Below are positions 17,677 to 24,760 of a stretch of DNA of 64,000 bases, in pieces. Source of the stretch: CAZQFV01 sp964613665 (GTDB lineage: Bacteria > Chloroflexota > Chloroflexia > DTKN01); the NCBI GenBank assembly GCA_964613665.1, contig CAZTIG010000011.1:1-64000 (forward strand), given 5' to 3'. Made by a program: the position numbers and the translations under genes. The notes under the pieces are model-generated. The model saw only the letters and a list, made by a program, of their open reading frames with translations. It did no database searches and was not told where the DNA came from. Position 1 is the stretch's first letter. Each line of letters begins with the position of its first letter.

Positions 17677-18618
17677 ATGGCCTACGAGAATGTGACCCTC
17701 CAGGTGGACGGCGAGTTGGCCGTCCTCACGGTGAACCGCCCCAAGGTCCTGAATGCCCTCAGCCACGCCACGGTCGGCGACCTGATCGCCGCCTTTCACG
17801 AGGTCCTGGCCCAGGAGCAGGTGCGCGTGCTGATCGTCACCGGGGCCGGCCCCAAGTCCTTCGTCGCCGGGGCCGACATCAACGAGCTGCGCGTCCTGAC
17901 CCCGGCGGAGGGGGAGCAGATGTGCAAGCGGGCCGAGGGGCTGCTCCTGGGGATGGAGAGCTCGCGCCTGGTGGTGATCATGGCCATCAACGGCTTTGCC
18001 CTGGGCGGGGGCTGCGAGCTGGCCATGGCCGGCGACATCCGTATCGCCTCGGACAACGCCCGCCTGGGCCAGCCCGAGGTCAACCTGGGCGTCATCCCCG
18101 GCTACGGCGGCACGCAGCGCCTGCCGCGGCTGGTGGGCATGGGCCAGGCCATGCGCCTGGTCCTCAGCGGCGACCACATCACGGCCCTGGAGGCCCGCGG
18201 CATCGGCCTGGTGGACATCGTCGTCTGCCAGCAATGCGGCCAGGAGATGCCCGGCAAGCCCTGCCAAGAGGAGGGCTGCGGGCACGGCGCCCACTGCCCC
18301 CACTGCGGCCAGGAGGTGCCGGTCTGCGCGCAGTGCGGCGGCCCGGCCGACAGGTGGGGCCTCTGCCACACCTGCTCGCCCGAGGCCCCCAACACGGTCG
18401 TCAGCGCGGCCCGCGACCTGGCGGCCAAGATCCTGAAGAAGGGGCCACTGGCCATCGAGGCGGCCAAGCGCTGCCTGCGGGTGGGCGCCGAGACGACCCT
18501 GGAGAAGGCCGTGGCCTTCGAGGCGGCCCAGTTCGGCCTGATCTGCGCCACGGAGGACAAGGCCGAGGGCACGGCGGCCTTCCTGGAGAAGCGCGAGGCC
18601 CGCTTCCAGCGGAAGTAG
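17677..18618 (+). CDS. Enoyl-CoA hydratase (crotonase) with Cys-rich zinc-ribbon-like insert
   Basis: 313 residues against ~260 for ordinary enoyl-CoA hydratases. The fold and both catalytic Glu are present: GGGCELAMAGD and GQPEVNLGVIPGYGGTQR; FVAGADINEL forms part of the oxyanion/CoA site. The extra length is a ~50-residue Cys-rich block at residues ~184-233, between GLVDIVV and the final helical part (AARDLAAKILKKGP). It contains CQQC, CQEEGC, CPHC, CAQC and CHTC, i.e. paired ligands for two or more structural metals. Frame and codon use are continuous through the block. It hydrates 2-enoyl-CoA in beta-oxidation or a butyrate-type pathway, as its acyl-CoA dehydrogenase and ETF neighbours suggest. 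ATG with GAGGAGG. The insert's role is unknown. Confidence 0.92.
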   Translation: MAYENVTLQVDGELAVLTVNRPKVLNALSHATVGDLIAAFHEVLAQEQVRVLIVTGAGPKSFVAGADINELRVLTPAEGEQMCKRAEGLLLGMESSRLVVIMAINGFALGGGCELAMAGDIRIASDNARLGQPEVNLGVIPGYGGTQRLPRLVGMGQAMRLVLSGDHITALEARGIGLVDIVVCQQCGQEMPGKPCQEEGCGHGAHCPHCGQEVPVCAQCGGPADRWGLCHTCSPEAPNTVVSAARDLAAKILKKGPLAIEAAKRCLRVGAETTLEKAVAFEAAQFGLICATEDKAEGTAAFLEKREARFQRK

Positions 18619-18654
18619 GCTCCGAAAGCTCGTCAGTAGTCACCGCGAAGGCCC

Positions 18655-18819
18655 CAAGGTTCGTTGGTGGTTACCACGAAGGCACCGAGGCACGAAGGTT
18701 CGTTGGTGGTCACCACGAAGGCGCCGAGGCACGAAGGTTCGTTGGTGGTCACCACGAAGGCACCGAGGCACGAAGGTTCGTTGGTGGTCACCACGAAGGC
18801 ACCGAGGCACCTTCGTGGT
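18655..18819. repeat. Four 39-bp tandem repeats ending in a hairpin
   Basis: Units start at 18655, 18694, 18733 and 18772, each close to GAAGGTTCGTTGGTGG followed by TCACCACGAAGGCACCGAGGCAC. The last copy continues into CCTTCGTGGT, giving a perfect 10-bp stem (18790-18799 with 18810-18819) that could terminate or stabilise the crotonase transcript. 39 bp is a multiple of three, so shadow frames repeat every 13 codons; no gene is implied. Confidence 0.95.
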
Positions 18820-18852
18820 TTGAGGTGACTCGGACAGCAACGAGGAGGCGGC

Positions 18853-20076
18853 ATGGACTTTGGCTGGACCAAAGAGCAGGAGATGTGGCGCGCCTCGGTG
18901 CGCGACTTTGCCCAGAGCGCGATCAAGCCGATCGTGCGCCAGATGGACCAGAGCGGCCGAATCCCCCCCGAGGTGATCCAGGGCATGGCCGACCTGGGCC
19001 TGCTGGCCTGCACCGTCGCCGAGGAGTACGGCGGCATGGGGGCCACCTGGACCGAGGCGGCCATCGCTGCGGAGGAGCTGGCCCGCGCCGACGTCAGCGT
19101 GGCCATCCCGGTGCTCTACCTGGTGGAGGCCTCCTGGGGCGCGGTTTTTGACCGCTACGCCGACCCCGCGCTGAAGCAGGAGATCCTGCCGCGGGTGGCA
19201 CAGGGCCAGGCCTTCCTGGGCATCGCCACCACGGAGCCGGGCGGCGGCTCCGACATCCTGGGGGCCACCCGCACCAAGGCCGAGCGCCAGGGCGACGGCT
19301 GGCTGCTCAACGGCGAGAAGATGTACATCAGCGGCGTGGCCGAATCCCGCGCCTGGGGGGGCATCCACATGATGCTGGCGCGGACCGACCCGCGGGCCGG
19401 CCACAAGGGCTTTACCTTCTTCGCCGTGCCGCTCAAGGACACCCCCGGCATCTCCACCACGCTGATCGAGGACATGGGCCGGGCCGGCATCTCCACCGGG
19501 GGTTTCACCCTGGAGGACGTGCGCCTGCCCGACCGCCAGCGCATCGGCGAGGTCGGGCGGGGCTTTTACTACGCCATGGAGGGCTTTTCCGCCGCGCGGG
19601 TGCTGATCGGGGCGGCCTGCGTCGGCGCGGCCGAGGCCATCCTGGAGATGGGCATCGACTATGTCAAGCAGCGCCACGCCTTCGGCCGGCCCCTCGCCGC
19701 GTTCGAGGGGGTGCAGTTCCCGCTGGCCGAGCAGGCCACCGACATCGAAGAGGCCCGCCTGCTGACCTACAAGGCGGCCTGGCTGATGGACAGGATGGCC
19801 CAGGACCGTTCGGCCACGAGTTTTGACGTGGCCAAACTCGCCGCCATGGCCAAGCTGCGCGCCCCGACCTACGCCTGGCAGGCCATGAACGAGGTGGCCG
19901 ACTGGTTCGGCGCGGCCGGCTACTCCAAGGAGTTCCCGATCGAGATGGGTATCCGCGGCGTCCGCTCCTACACCATCGGCGCCGAGGGCACGATGAACAT
20001 CATGCGGCTGATCATCGCCCGGGAGATCCTGGGCAGCGAGTTCCTACCGTATCGCTGGGGGCCTCAGGAGCCGTAG
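18853..20076 (+). CDS. Acyl-CoA dehydrogenase
   Basis: 407 residues, slightly longer than the classic ~380. Flavoprotein oxidising acyl-CoA to enoyl-CoA and passing electrons to ETF. Visible features: MDFGWTKEQEMWRASVRDFA at the start; the FAD-binding ATTEPGGGSDILGATRTKAERQGDGWLLNGEKMYISG; the RHAFGRPLAAFEGVQFPLAEQATDIEEARLL helical domain; and YTIGAEGTMNIMRLIIARE, whose Glu is in the catalytic base position of SCAD-type enzymes. ATG preceded by GAGGAGG. It lies between the crotonase and etfBA. The stop codon is followed after two bases by a heptamer array that fills the whole gap to etfB. Confidence 0.95.
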   Translation: MDFGWTKEQEMWRASVRDFAQSAIKPIVRQMDQSGRIPPEVIQGMADLGLLACTVAEEYGGMGATWTEAAIAAEELARADVSVAIPVLYLVEASWGAVFDRYADPALKQEILPRVAQGQAFLGIATTEPGGGSDILGATRTKAERQGDGWLLNGEKMYISGVAESRAWGGIHMMLARTDPRAGHKGFTFFAVPLKDTPGISTTLIEDMGRAGISTGGFTLEDVRLPDRQRIGEVGRGFYYAMEGFSAARVLIGAACVGAAEAILEMGIDYVKQRHAFGRPLAAFEGVQFPLAEQATDIEEARLLTYKAAWLMDRMAQDRSATSFDVAKLAAMAKLRAPTYAWQAMNEVADWFGAAGYSKEFPIEMGIRGVRSYTIGAEGTMNIMRLIIAREILGSEFLPYRWGPQEP

Positions 20077-20078
20077 GG

Positions 20079-20169
20079 GCAAGAGGCAAGAAGCAAGAGG
20101 CAAGAGGCAAGAAGCAAGAGGCAAGAAGCAAGAATCCTGCATCCTGCATCTTGCATCTTGCATCTTGCA
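20079..20169. repeat. Inverted heptamer array: 8 x GCAAGAR then 5 x TCYTGCA
   Basis: Thirteen units in perfect register. The first eight are GCAAGAG/GCAAGAA; the last five are TCCTGCA/TCTTGCA, i.e. the same family in inverse orientation, so the RNA can fold into a long hairpin. It starts 2 bp after the acyl-CoA dehydrogenase stop and ends 3 bp before the etfB AAGGAGG. Confidence 0.95.
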
Positions 20170-20185
20170 TCCAAGGAGGTGCTGC

Positions 20186-20989
20186 TTGAACGCCATCGTC
20201 TGCATCAAACAGGTTCCCGACACCGAGGCACCGGTCAAGGTCCAGCAGGGCCAGTTGGCCCTGGCCGGCATGCCCACGATGGTCAACGTCTTTGACGAGT
20301 ACGCCATCGAGGAGGGGCTGCTCTGGCGGGAAAAGCTGGGCGGCAAGGTCACGGCCCTGTGCATGGGCCCGGCCGAGGCCGGCGAGGCGCTGAAGAAAGC
20401 GCTGGCCATGGGAGCCGACGAGGCCGTGCTCCTCTCCGACCCGCGCTTCGAGGGGGCCGACGCCTGGGCCACCGCCTACACCCTGGCCCAAGCCATCCGC
20501 AAGGTCGGCGGCTACGACCTGGTCCTCTTTGGCAAGCAGTCCACCGACGGCACCTCGGCCAGCGTGGGGCCGGCCGTGGCCCGCTTCCTGGGCCTGCCGG
20601 CCCTGACGTACGTCTTCAAGGTGCGCGCCCTGGACCCGGCGGCGAAGAAGATCGTCGTCGAGCGGCTGCTGGAGGGCCGACGCGAGGTAGTGGAGGCCAG
20701 CCTGCCGGCCGTCGTCACCGTGGTCAAGGACATCAACCAGCCGCGCTACCCGACCCTGCTGGGCATCCGCAAGGCGGCGCGCATGGAGATCCCTACCTGG
20801 AGCGCGGCCGACCTGGCCGCCGCCGGGGCCAACGCCGCCGGCTTCGGCCGGGAGGGCTCCCCCAGCCAGCTTCTGCAGGTGGACTATCCCCCGGCGCGGG
20901 CCGGCAAGGTGGAGATGATCGCCGGGGCGACCCCGGAGGAGCAGGCGGCCCTTCTCGCCGACCGCCTGCTCGGCCTGAAGGTGCTGTGA
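20186..20989 (+). CDS. etfB: Electron transfer flavoprotein beta subunit
   Basis: 267 residues. EtfB binds AMP and forms a heterodimer with EtfA, taking electrons from acyl-CoA dehydrogenases. The N-terminus NAIVCIKQVPDTEAPVKV is family-typical, as are FDEYAIEEGLLWREKLGG, LFGKQSTDGTSASVGPAVARFLGLPALTYV (nucleotide-site region) and VVKDINQPRYPTLLGIRKAARM. TTG at 20186 is chosen because AAGGAGG lies six bases upstream and the protein then begins at the conserved strand; the upstream frame is repeat-derived. Next to etfA with an 11-bp gap. Cytoplasmic. Confidence 0.95.
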   Translation: MNAIVCIKQVPDTEAPVKVQQGQLALAGMPTMVNVFDEYAIEEGLLWREKLGGKVTALCMGPAEAGEALKKALAMGADEAVLLSDPRFEGADAWATAYTLAQAIRKVGGYDLVLFGKQSTDGTSASVGPAVARFLGLPALTYVFKVRALDPAAKKIVVERLLEGRREVVEASLPAVVTVVKDINQPRYPTLLGIRKAARMEIPTWSAADLAAAGANAAGFGREGSPSQLLQVDYPPARAGKVEMIAGATPEEQAALLADRLLGLKVL

Positions 20990-20999
20990 GGAGGCGGCC

Positions 21000-22019
21000 A
21001 TGACGATAGAAGCGCACGATCCGAACGCCTACCGCGGGGTCTGGGTGTGGGTGGAGCAGGAGGACGGCACGGCCCACGCCGTCTCCTGGGAGCTCTTGGG
21101 CAAGGGCCGCGAGATCGCCGACGCCCTGGGAGTCCCGCTCTCCGCGGTGGTCATGGGGGCGGGGGTCGGCCCACTGGCCCAGCAGGCCATCGCCTACGGT
21201 GCCGACACGGTCTACGTGGCCGACGACGCCACCCTGGGGCCGTTCCGCCTGGAGCCGTACGCCGCGCTGCTGCTCGAGCTGGTGCGCGAGAGGAAGCCGG
21301 AGATCCTCCTGCTGGGGGCTACCAGCCGGGGGCGCGACCTCTCCGCGGCCGTGGCGGCCGAGCTGGAGACCGGCCTGGCAGCGGACTGCACCGGGCTGGA
21401 GGTCGACGCCGGCCAACGCCTGCTGAAAGGGCTGCGGCCGGCCTTTGGCGGGAGCATCGTCGCCACCGTGGTCACGCCGCGGCAGCGTCCGCAGGTCGCC
21501 TCGGTGCGTCCGCGCGTCTTTGCCATGCCCACGGCCGACGCCGGCCGCAGCGGCCAGGTCGTTCCCGTCGCGCCGGCCATGCCGGCCGAGGCCATCCCCA
21601 CCCGCGTGGTCGAGGTGCTACGCGAGGAGGGTGGGGTCAGCCTGACCGAGGCCAAGGTGATCGTCTCCGGCGGCCGCGGCGTGGGCGGGGCCGCGGGCTT
21701 TCAGCCGCTGCAGGAGCTGGCCGGCCTGCTGGGCGGGGCCGTGGGGGCCTCGCGCTCGGCGGTGGACCAGCAGTGGATCTCGTACCCGCACCAGGTCGGC
21801 CAGACCGGGGTGACGGTGCGGCCGGACCTCTACATGGCCTGCGGCATCAGCGGGGCCATCCAGCACGTCGCCGGGATGCGCGGCTCGCGCTACATCGTCG
21901 CCATCAACAAGGACCCCGAGGCGCCGATCTTCCAAGTGGCCGACTATGGCATCGTGGGCGACATCAAGGTGGTGCTGCCGGCCCTGGTCAGGGCGCTGAG
22001 GGAAAAGATGGGGAAGTAG
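21000..22019 (+). CDS. etfA: Electron transfer flavoprotein alpha subunit
   Basis: 339 residues. EtfA carries the redox FAD of the EtfAB heterodimer. The FAD domain is evident: GASRSAVDQQWISYPHQVGQTG, then RPDLYMACGISGAIQHVAGM, then YIVAINKDPEAPIFQVADYGIVGDI. The N-terminal half is the shorter variant without a ferredoxin extension, so there is no sign of an electron-bifurcating 4Fe-4S add-on. ATG with GAGGAGG immediately upstream; translation probably follows etfB. Its end faces the c-di-AMP-riboswitch unit, with a shared terminator hairpin at 22060-22088. Confidence 0.95.
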   Translation: MTIEAHDPNAYRGVWVWVEQEDGTAHAVSWELLGKGREIADALGVPLSAVVMGAGVGPLAQQAIAYGADTVYVADDATLGPFRLEPYAALLLELVRERKPEILLLGATSRGRDLSAAVAAELETGLAADCTGLEVDAGQRLLKGLRPAFGGSIVATVVTPRQRPQVASVRPRVFAMPTADAGRSGQVVPVAPAMPAEAIPTRVVEVLREEGGVSLTEAKVIVSGGRGVGGAAGFQPLQELAGLLGGAVGASRSAVDQQWISYPHQVGQTGVTVRPDLYMACGISGAIQHVAGMRGSRYIVAINKDPEAPIFQVADYGIVGDIKVVLPALVRALREKMGK

Positions 22020-22059
22020 CGCCCCCGCGCCGATGGCGCGCGCCCAGAAGAGAACAGCG

Positions 22060-22088
22060 GGGGCCCCGGCGGGCACTGCCGGGGCCCC
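22060..22088. terminator. Bidirectional terminator hairpin
   Basis: Perfect 11-bp stem GGGGCCCCGGC/GCCGGGGCCCC with a 7-base loop between convergent etfA and the 49-residue ORF. On the minus strand a T-rich stretch (TGTTCTCTTCT) follows shortly after the stem. Confidence 0.75.
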
Positions 22089-22110
22089 TGTCGTGGGACG
22101 TCGATGCCGA

Positions 22111-22260
22111 TCAGGAGAGGGTGAGGAGCAGCTTTCTGAGGATGGATAGCAGCGTGCCGGCGCCGTCGGTGCCGGCGCGTGGGCGGGCCTTCTCGGCCTC
22201 GTGCTGCACGTGCGCGCAGTGCACCCTGGCCAGATCGTTCAGCAGCAGGTAGCGCATCAT
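22111..22260 (-). CDS. 49-residue protein under c-di-AMP riboswitch control
   Basis: I do not recognise the product. It starts MMRYLLLNDLARVHC, has a polar His/Glu/Lys/Arg centre, and ends in TLLSILRKLLLTLS, a short amphipathic or membrane-seeking helix. There is no signal peptide. The start (ATG-ATG at 22260/22257) is preceded by AAAGGAGG at good spacing, the strongest evidence that it is translated. It is the only ORF in a complete minus-strand unit: promoter 22496-22524, c-di-AMP riboswitch, intrinsic terminator in the leader, then this ORF and a terminator. A role in osmotic, potassium or wall homeostasis is suggested only by the regulator. Confidence 0.7.
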   Translation of the reverse strand: MMRYLLLNDLARVHCAHVQHEAEKARPRAGTDGAGTLLSILRKLLLTLS

Positions 22261-22320
22261 CGTCCGCCTCCTTTCTGCCGGGCATGGGCCCGACGCGTGA
22301 GGCGCCCTCGAATCGCATAG

Positions 22321-22352
22321 AAAAAGGGCACCTGGCAAGAAATCCGGTGTCC
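22321..22352 (-). terminator. Riboswitch expression-platform terminator
   Basis: Minus strand GGACACCGG, 8-base loop, CCAGGTGCC, then C and TTTTT. The stem has minor mismatches or bulges. It lies directly between the riboswitch core and the Shine-Dalgarno of the 49-residue ORF, so it fits ligand-dependent termination. Confidence 0.8.
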
Positions 22353-22360
22353 TTCTTCAA

Positions 22361-22488
22361 CGCCTCCGGGGTTAGCTGACGGGCTCGGGCCGAAGAAGGT
22401 GGCCCTACGCTGCTTTCCGGCGATTCGCCCCTGGTATGGGTCCCCCGCTGCTTCGCACTCGGCGCAGTGGTCCATCGTATGCGATTCC
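22361..22488 (-). promoter_or_regulatory. c-di-AMP riboswitch (ydaO-yuaA class)
   Basis: The minus-strand leader carries the conserved blocks of the ydaO class in the right order: GCGCCGAG, then GGGGGACCCA, GGGGCGAATC, GTAGGGCC, and CCCGAGCCCGTCAGCTAACC followed by CCGGAGGC. The class binds two c-di-AMP molecules and usually represses K+ transport, osmolyte and cell-wall genes. The boundaries are approximate because I aligned by eye. Confidence 0.92.
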
Positions 22489-22495
22489 GGGGCAT

Positions 22496-22524
22496 ATTCT
22501 ACGACGGGGACGGCCTTTTGTCAA
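22496..22524 (-). promoter_or_regulatory. Promoter for riboswitch transcript
   Basis: Minus strand TTGACA (22524-22519), 17-bp spacer, TAGAAT (22501-22496). Transcription would begin at the riboswitch 5' edge. Divergent from the ppk1 promoter. Confidence 0.85.
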
Positions 22525-22538
22525 GTGACCGCGCTCCC

Positions 22539-22567
22539 TTGACCCCCGCGCCCCCGTATGCTACAAT
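22539..22567 (+). promoter_or_regulatory. Promoter for ppk1
   Basis: TTGACC (22539-22544), 17-bp spacer, TACAAT (22562-22567), ~50 bp before the GTG start. Confidence 0.8.
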
Positions 22568-22617
22568 GTTCCGCAGAGAACAATCCACCGCGCCCTTGTG
22601 GGAACCAGGAGCCCGCC

Positions 22618-24756
22618 GTGGCCAAGAAGGCTGCCACCGAACCGGAGACCGAGGCTATCGACCTGGCCGATCCGCGCCTGTACATCAACCGCGAGCTCTC
22701 GCAGCTGCAGTTCAACTACCGCGTGCTGGAGGAGGCGCTGGGCAAGCGCCACCCCCTGCTCGAACGGGTCAAGTTCCTGGCCATCTTCTCCAGCAACATG
22801 GACGAGTTCTTCATGATCCGCGTCTCCGGCCTGGTCCGGCAGCTCACCGGCGGGGTGCGCGAGGCTCCCCCCGACGGCATGAGCCCGGCCGACCAGCTGG
22901 CCGCCATCCGCCGCGAGCTGCTGCCCATGCTGGCCCAGCAGCTCGATTGCTGGAAGAACGACATCGTGCCGAAGCTGCAGGCGGCCGGCATCCAGGTCTG
23001 GGGGTACAAGGACCTGAAGGGCAAGCAGCGCAAACTGCTGCGGCGCTACTTTGAGCAGGAGATCTTGCCCATCCTCACCCCGCTGGCCTTCGACCCGGGC
23101 CACCCCTTTCCGCACATCTCCAACCTGAGCTTCAACCTGGCCATCGTCATCGACGACCCGGAGCAGGGCGAGCGCTTCGCCCGCCTGAAGGTGCCCGACA
23201 TCCTGCCCAGGCTGCTGGGCATCCCCAGCGAGGACAAGGCCGACACGTACGAGCGGTTGGGCCTGGCCCAGGCCCAGGCGAGCAACTTTGTCTGGATCGA
23301 GGAAGTGGTCGCCGCCAACCTGGACCTGCTCTTTCCCGGCCTGGAGATCGTAGCGGCCCATCCCTTCCGCATCACCCGCGACGCCGACCTGGAGATCGAG
23401 GAGGACGAGGCCTCCGACCTGCTGACCACCATCGAGGAGAGCGTGGGCCAGCGCTACTTTGGCTCGGCGGTGCGCCTGGAGGTGGACAGCGCCATGCCGG
23501 AGCGCATCCGCAACATCCTGATCAGCAACCTGGGGCTGGCACCACATCAGGTCTATACGGTGGACGGGCCCTTGGGCATGGCCGACCTGATGGAGCTGAC
23601 GCGCATCGAGCGCCCCGACCTGAAGGATCCCCCCTTTGTGCCGGCCGTGCCGCCGGCGCTGGCCCGCGGCGAGAGCATCTTTGCCACGATGCGCCGCCGC
23701 GACCTGCTGGTCTATCACCCCTACGACAGCTTCTCCCCGGTGGTCGATTTCGTCCGCAGCGCGGCCCGCGACCCCCAGGTGCTGGCGATCAAGCAGACGC
23801 TCTACCGGGCCGGCACCAACTCGCCGGTGGTCGACGCGCTCATGGAGGCCCGCGAGAACGGCAAGCAAGTAGCCGTGCTGGTGGAGCTCAAGGCGCGCTT
23901 CGACGAGGAGAACAACATCGTCTGGGCCCGCGCCCTGGAGCGGGCCGGCGTTCACGTGGTGTATGGCCTGGTGGGGCTCAAGACGCACGCCAAGATGTGC
24001 CTGGTGGTGCGCCGGGAGGAAGAGGGCATCGTTCGCTACGTGCACATGGCCACGGGCAACTACAACGCCGTGACGGCGCGCGTCTATGCCGACCTGGGTT
24101 ACTTTACCTGTGACCCGGAGATCGGCGCCGACGTCTCCGAGTTGTTCAACGCCCTCACCGGGTACGCCCGCCAGCCGCGCTACCGCAAGCTGCTGGTTGC
24201 CCCCGGGCAGATGCGCCAGGGAATCCTGAACCGCATCGAGCGGGAGATCGAGCGCCAGCGCCAGCACGGGGACGGCTACCTGGGCTTCAAGCTGAACCAC
24301 CTGGTCGACCCGGCCTGCATCCAGGCGCTCTACCGGGCCTCGCAGGCCGGGGTGCGCGTGGACCTGCAGGTGCGCAGCACCTGCTGCCTGCGGCCGGGGC
24401 TGCCCGGCATCAGCGAGAACATCACCGTCACCTCGGTGGTGGGGCGCTTCCTGGAGCACTGCCGCATCCTCTACTTCCGCAACGGCGGGGCGGAGGAGAT
24501 CCTCCTGGGCAGCGCCGACCTGATGCCGCGCAACCTGGATCGCCGTGTGGAGACGCTCTTCCCGGTGGGCGACGCCGAACTGCGCGACACGATCCGTGAC
24601 AACATCCTGGGCATCCACCTGAAGGACAACCAACAGGCCCGGCGACTGCTGCCCGACGGGAGCTACCAGCCGGTGCGGCCGCGCTCGGGCGAGCCGGAGC
24701 TGAGCTCGCAGCTGTGGATGGTAGAGCACCGCGGGATGTGGAACAGCGAAGAGTGA
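22618..24756 (+). CDS. ppk1: Polyphosphate kinase 1
   Basis: 712 residues, the usual PPK1 length. It reversibly transfers the ATP gamma-phosphate to polyphosphate. The N domain begins YINRELSQLQFNYRVLEEA, with FSSNMDEFFMIRVSGL following. The catalytic phospholipase-D-like domains carry HPYDSFSPVVDFV, KQTLYRAGTNSPVV, the autophosphorylated-His region LKTHAKMCLVVR, and HMATGNYNAVTARVYADLGYFT. GLPGISENITVTSVVGRFLEHCRI supplies the second conserved His/Arg region. GTG at 22618 is chosen because AGGAG precedes it and the upstream ATG lies before the predicted transcription start. It heads a polyphosphate gene island. Confidence 0.96.
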   Translation: MAKKAATEPETEAIDLADPRLYINRELSQLQFNYRVLEEALGKRHPLLERVKFLAIFSSNMDEFFMIRVSGLVRQLTGGVREAPPDGMSPADQLAAIRRELLPMLAQQLDCWKNDIVPKLQAAGIQVWGYKDLKGKQRKLLRRYFEQEILPILTPLAFDPGHPFPHISNLSFNLAIVIDDPEQGERFARLKVPDILPRLLGIPSEDKADTYERLGLAQAQASNFVWIEEVVAANLDLLFPGLEIVAAHPFRITRDADLEIEEDEASDLLTTIEESVGQRYFGSAVRLEVDSAMPERIRNILISNLGLAPHQVYTVDGPLGMADLMELTRIERPDLKDPPFVPAVPPALARGESIFATMRRRDLLVYHPYDSFSPVVDFVRSAARDPQVLAIKQTLYRAGTNSPVVDALMEARENGKQVAVLVELKARFDEENNIVWARALERAGVHVVYGLVGLKTHAKMCLVVRREEEGIVRYVHMATGNYNAVTARVYADLGYFTCDPEIGADVSELFNALTGYARQPRYRKLLVAPGQMRQGILNRIEREIERQRQHGDGYLGFKLNHLVDPACIQALYRASQAGVRVDLQVRSTCCLRPGLPGISENITVTSVVGRFLEHCRILYFRNGGAEEILLGSADLMPRNLDRRVETLFPVGDAELRDTIRDNILGIHLKDNQQARRLLPDGSYQPVRPRSGEPELSSQLWMVEHRGMWNSEE

Positions 24757-24760
24757 AAAG

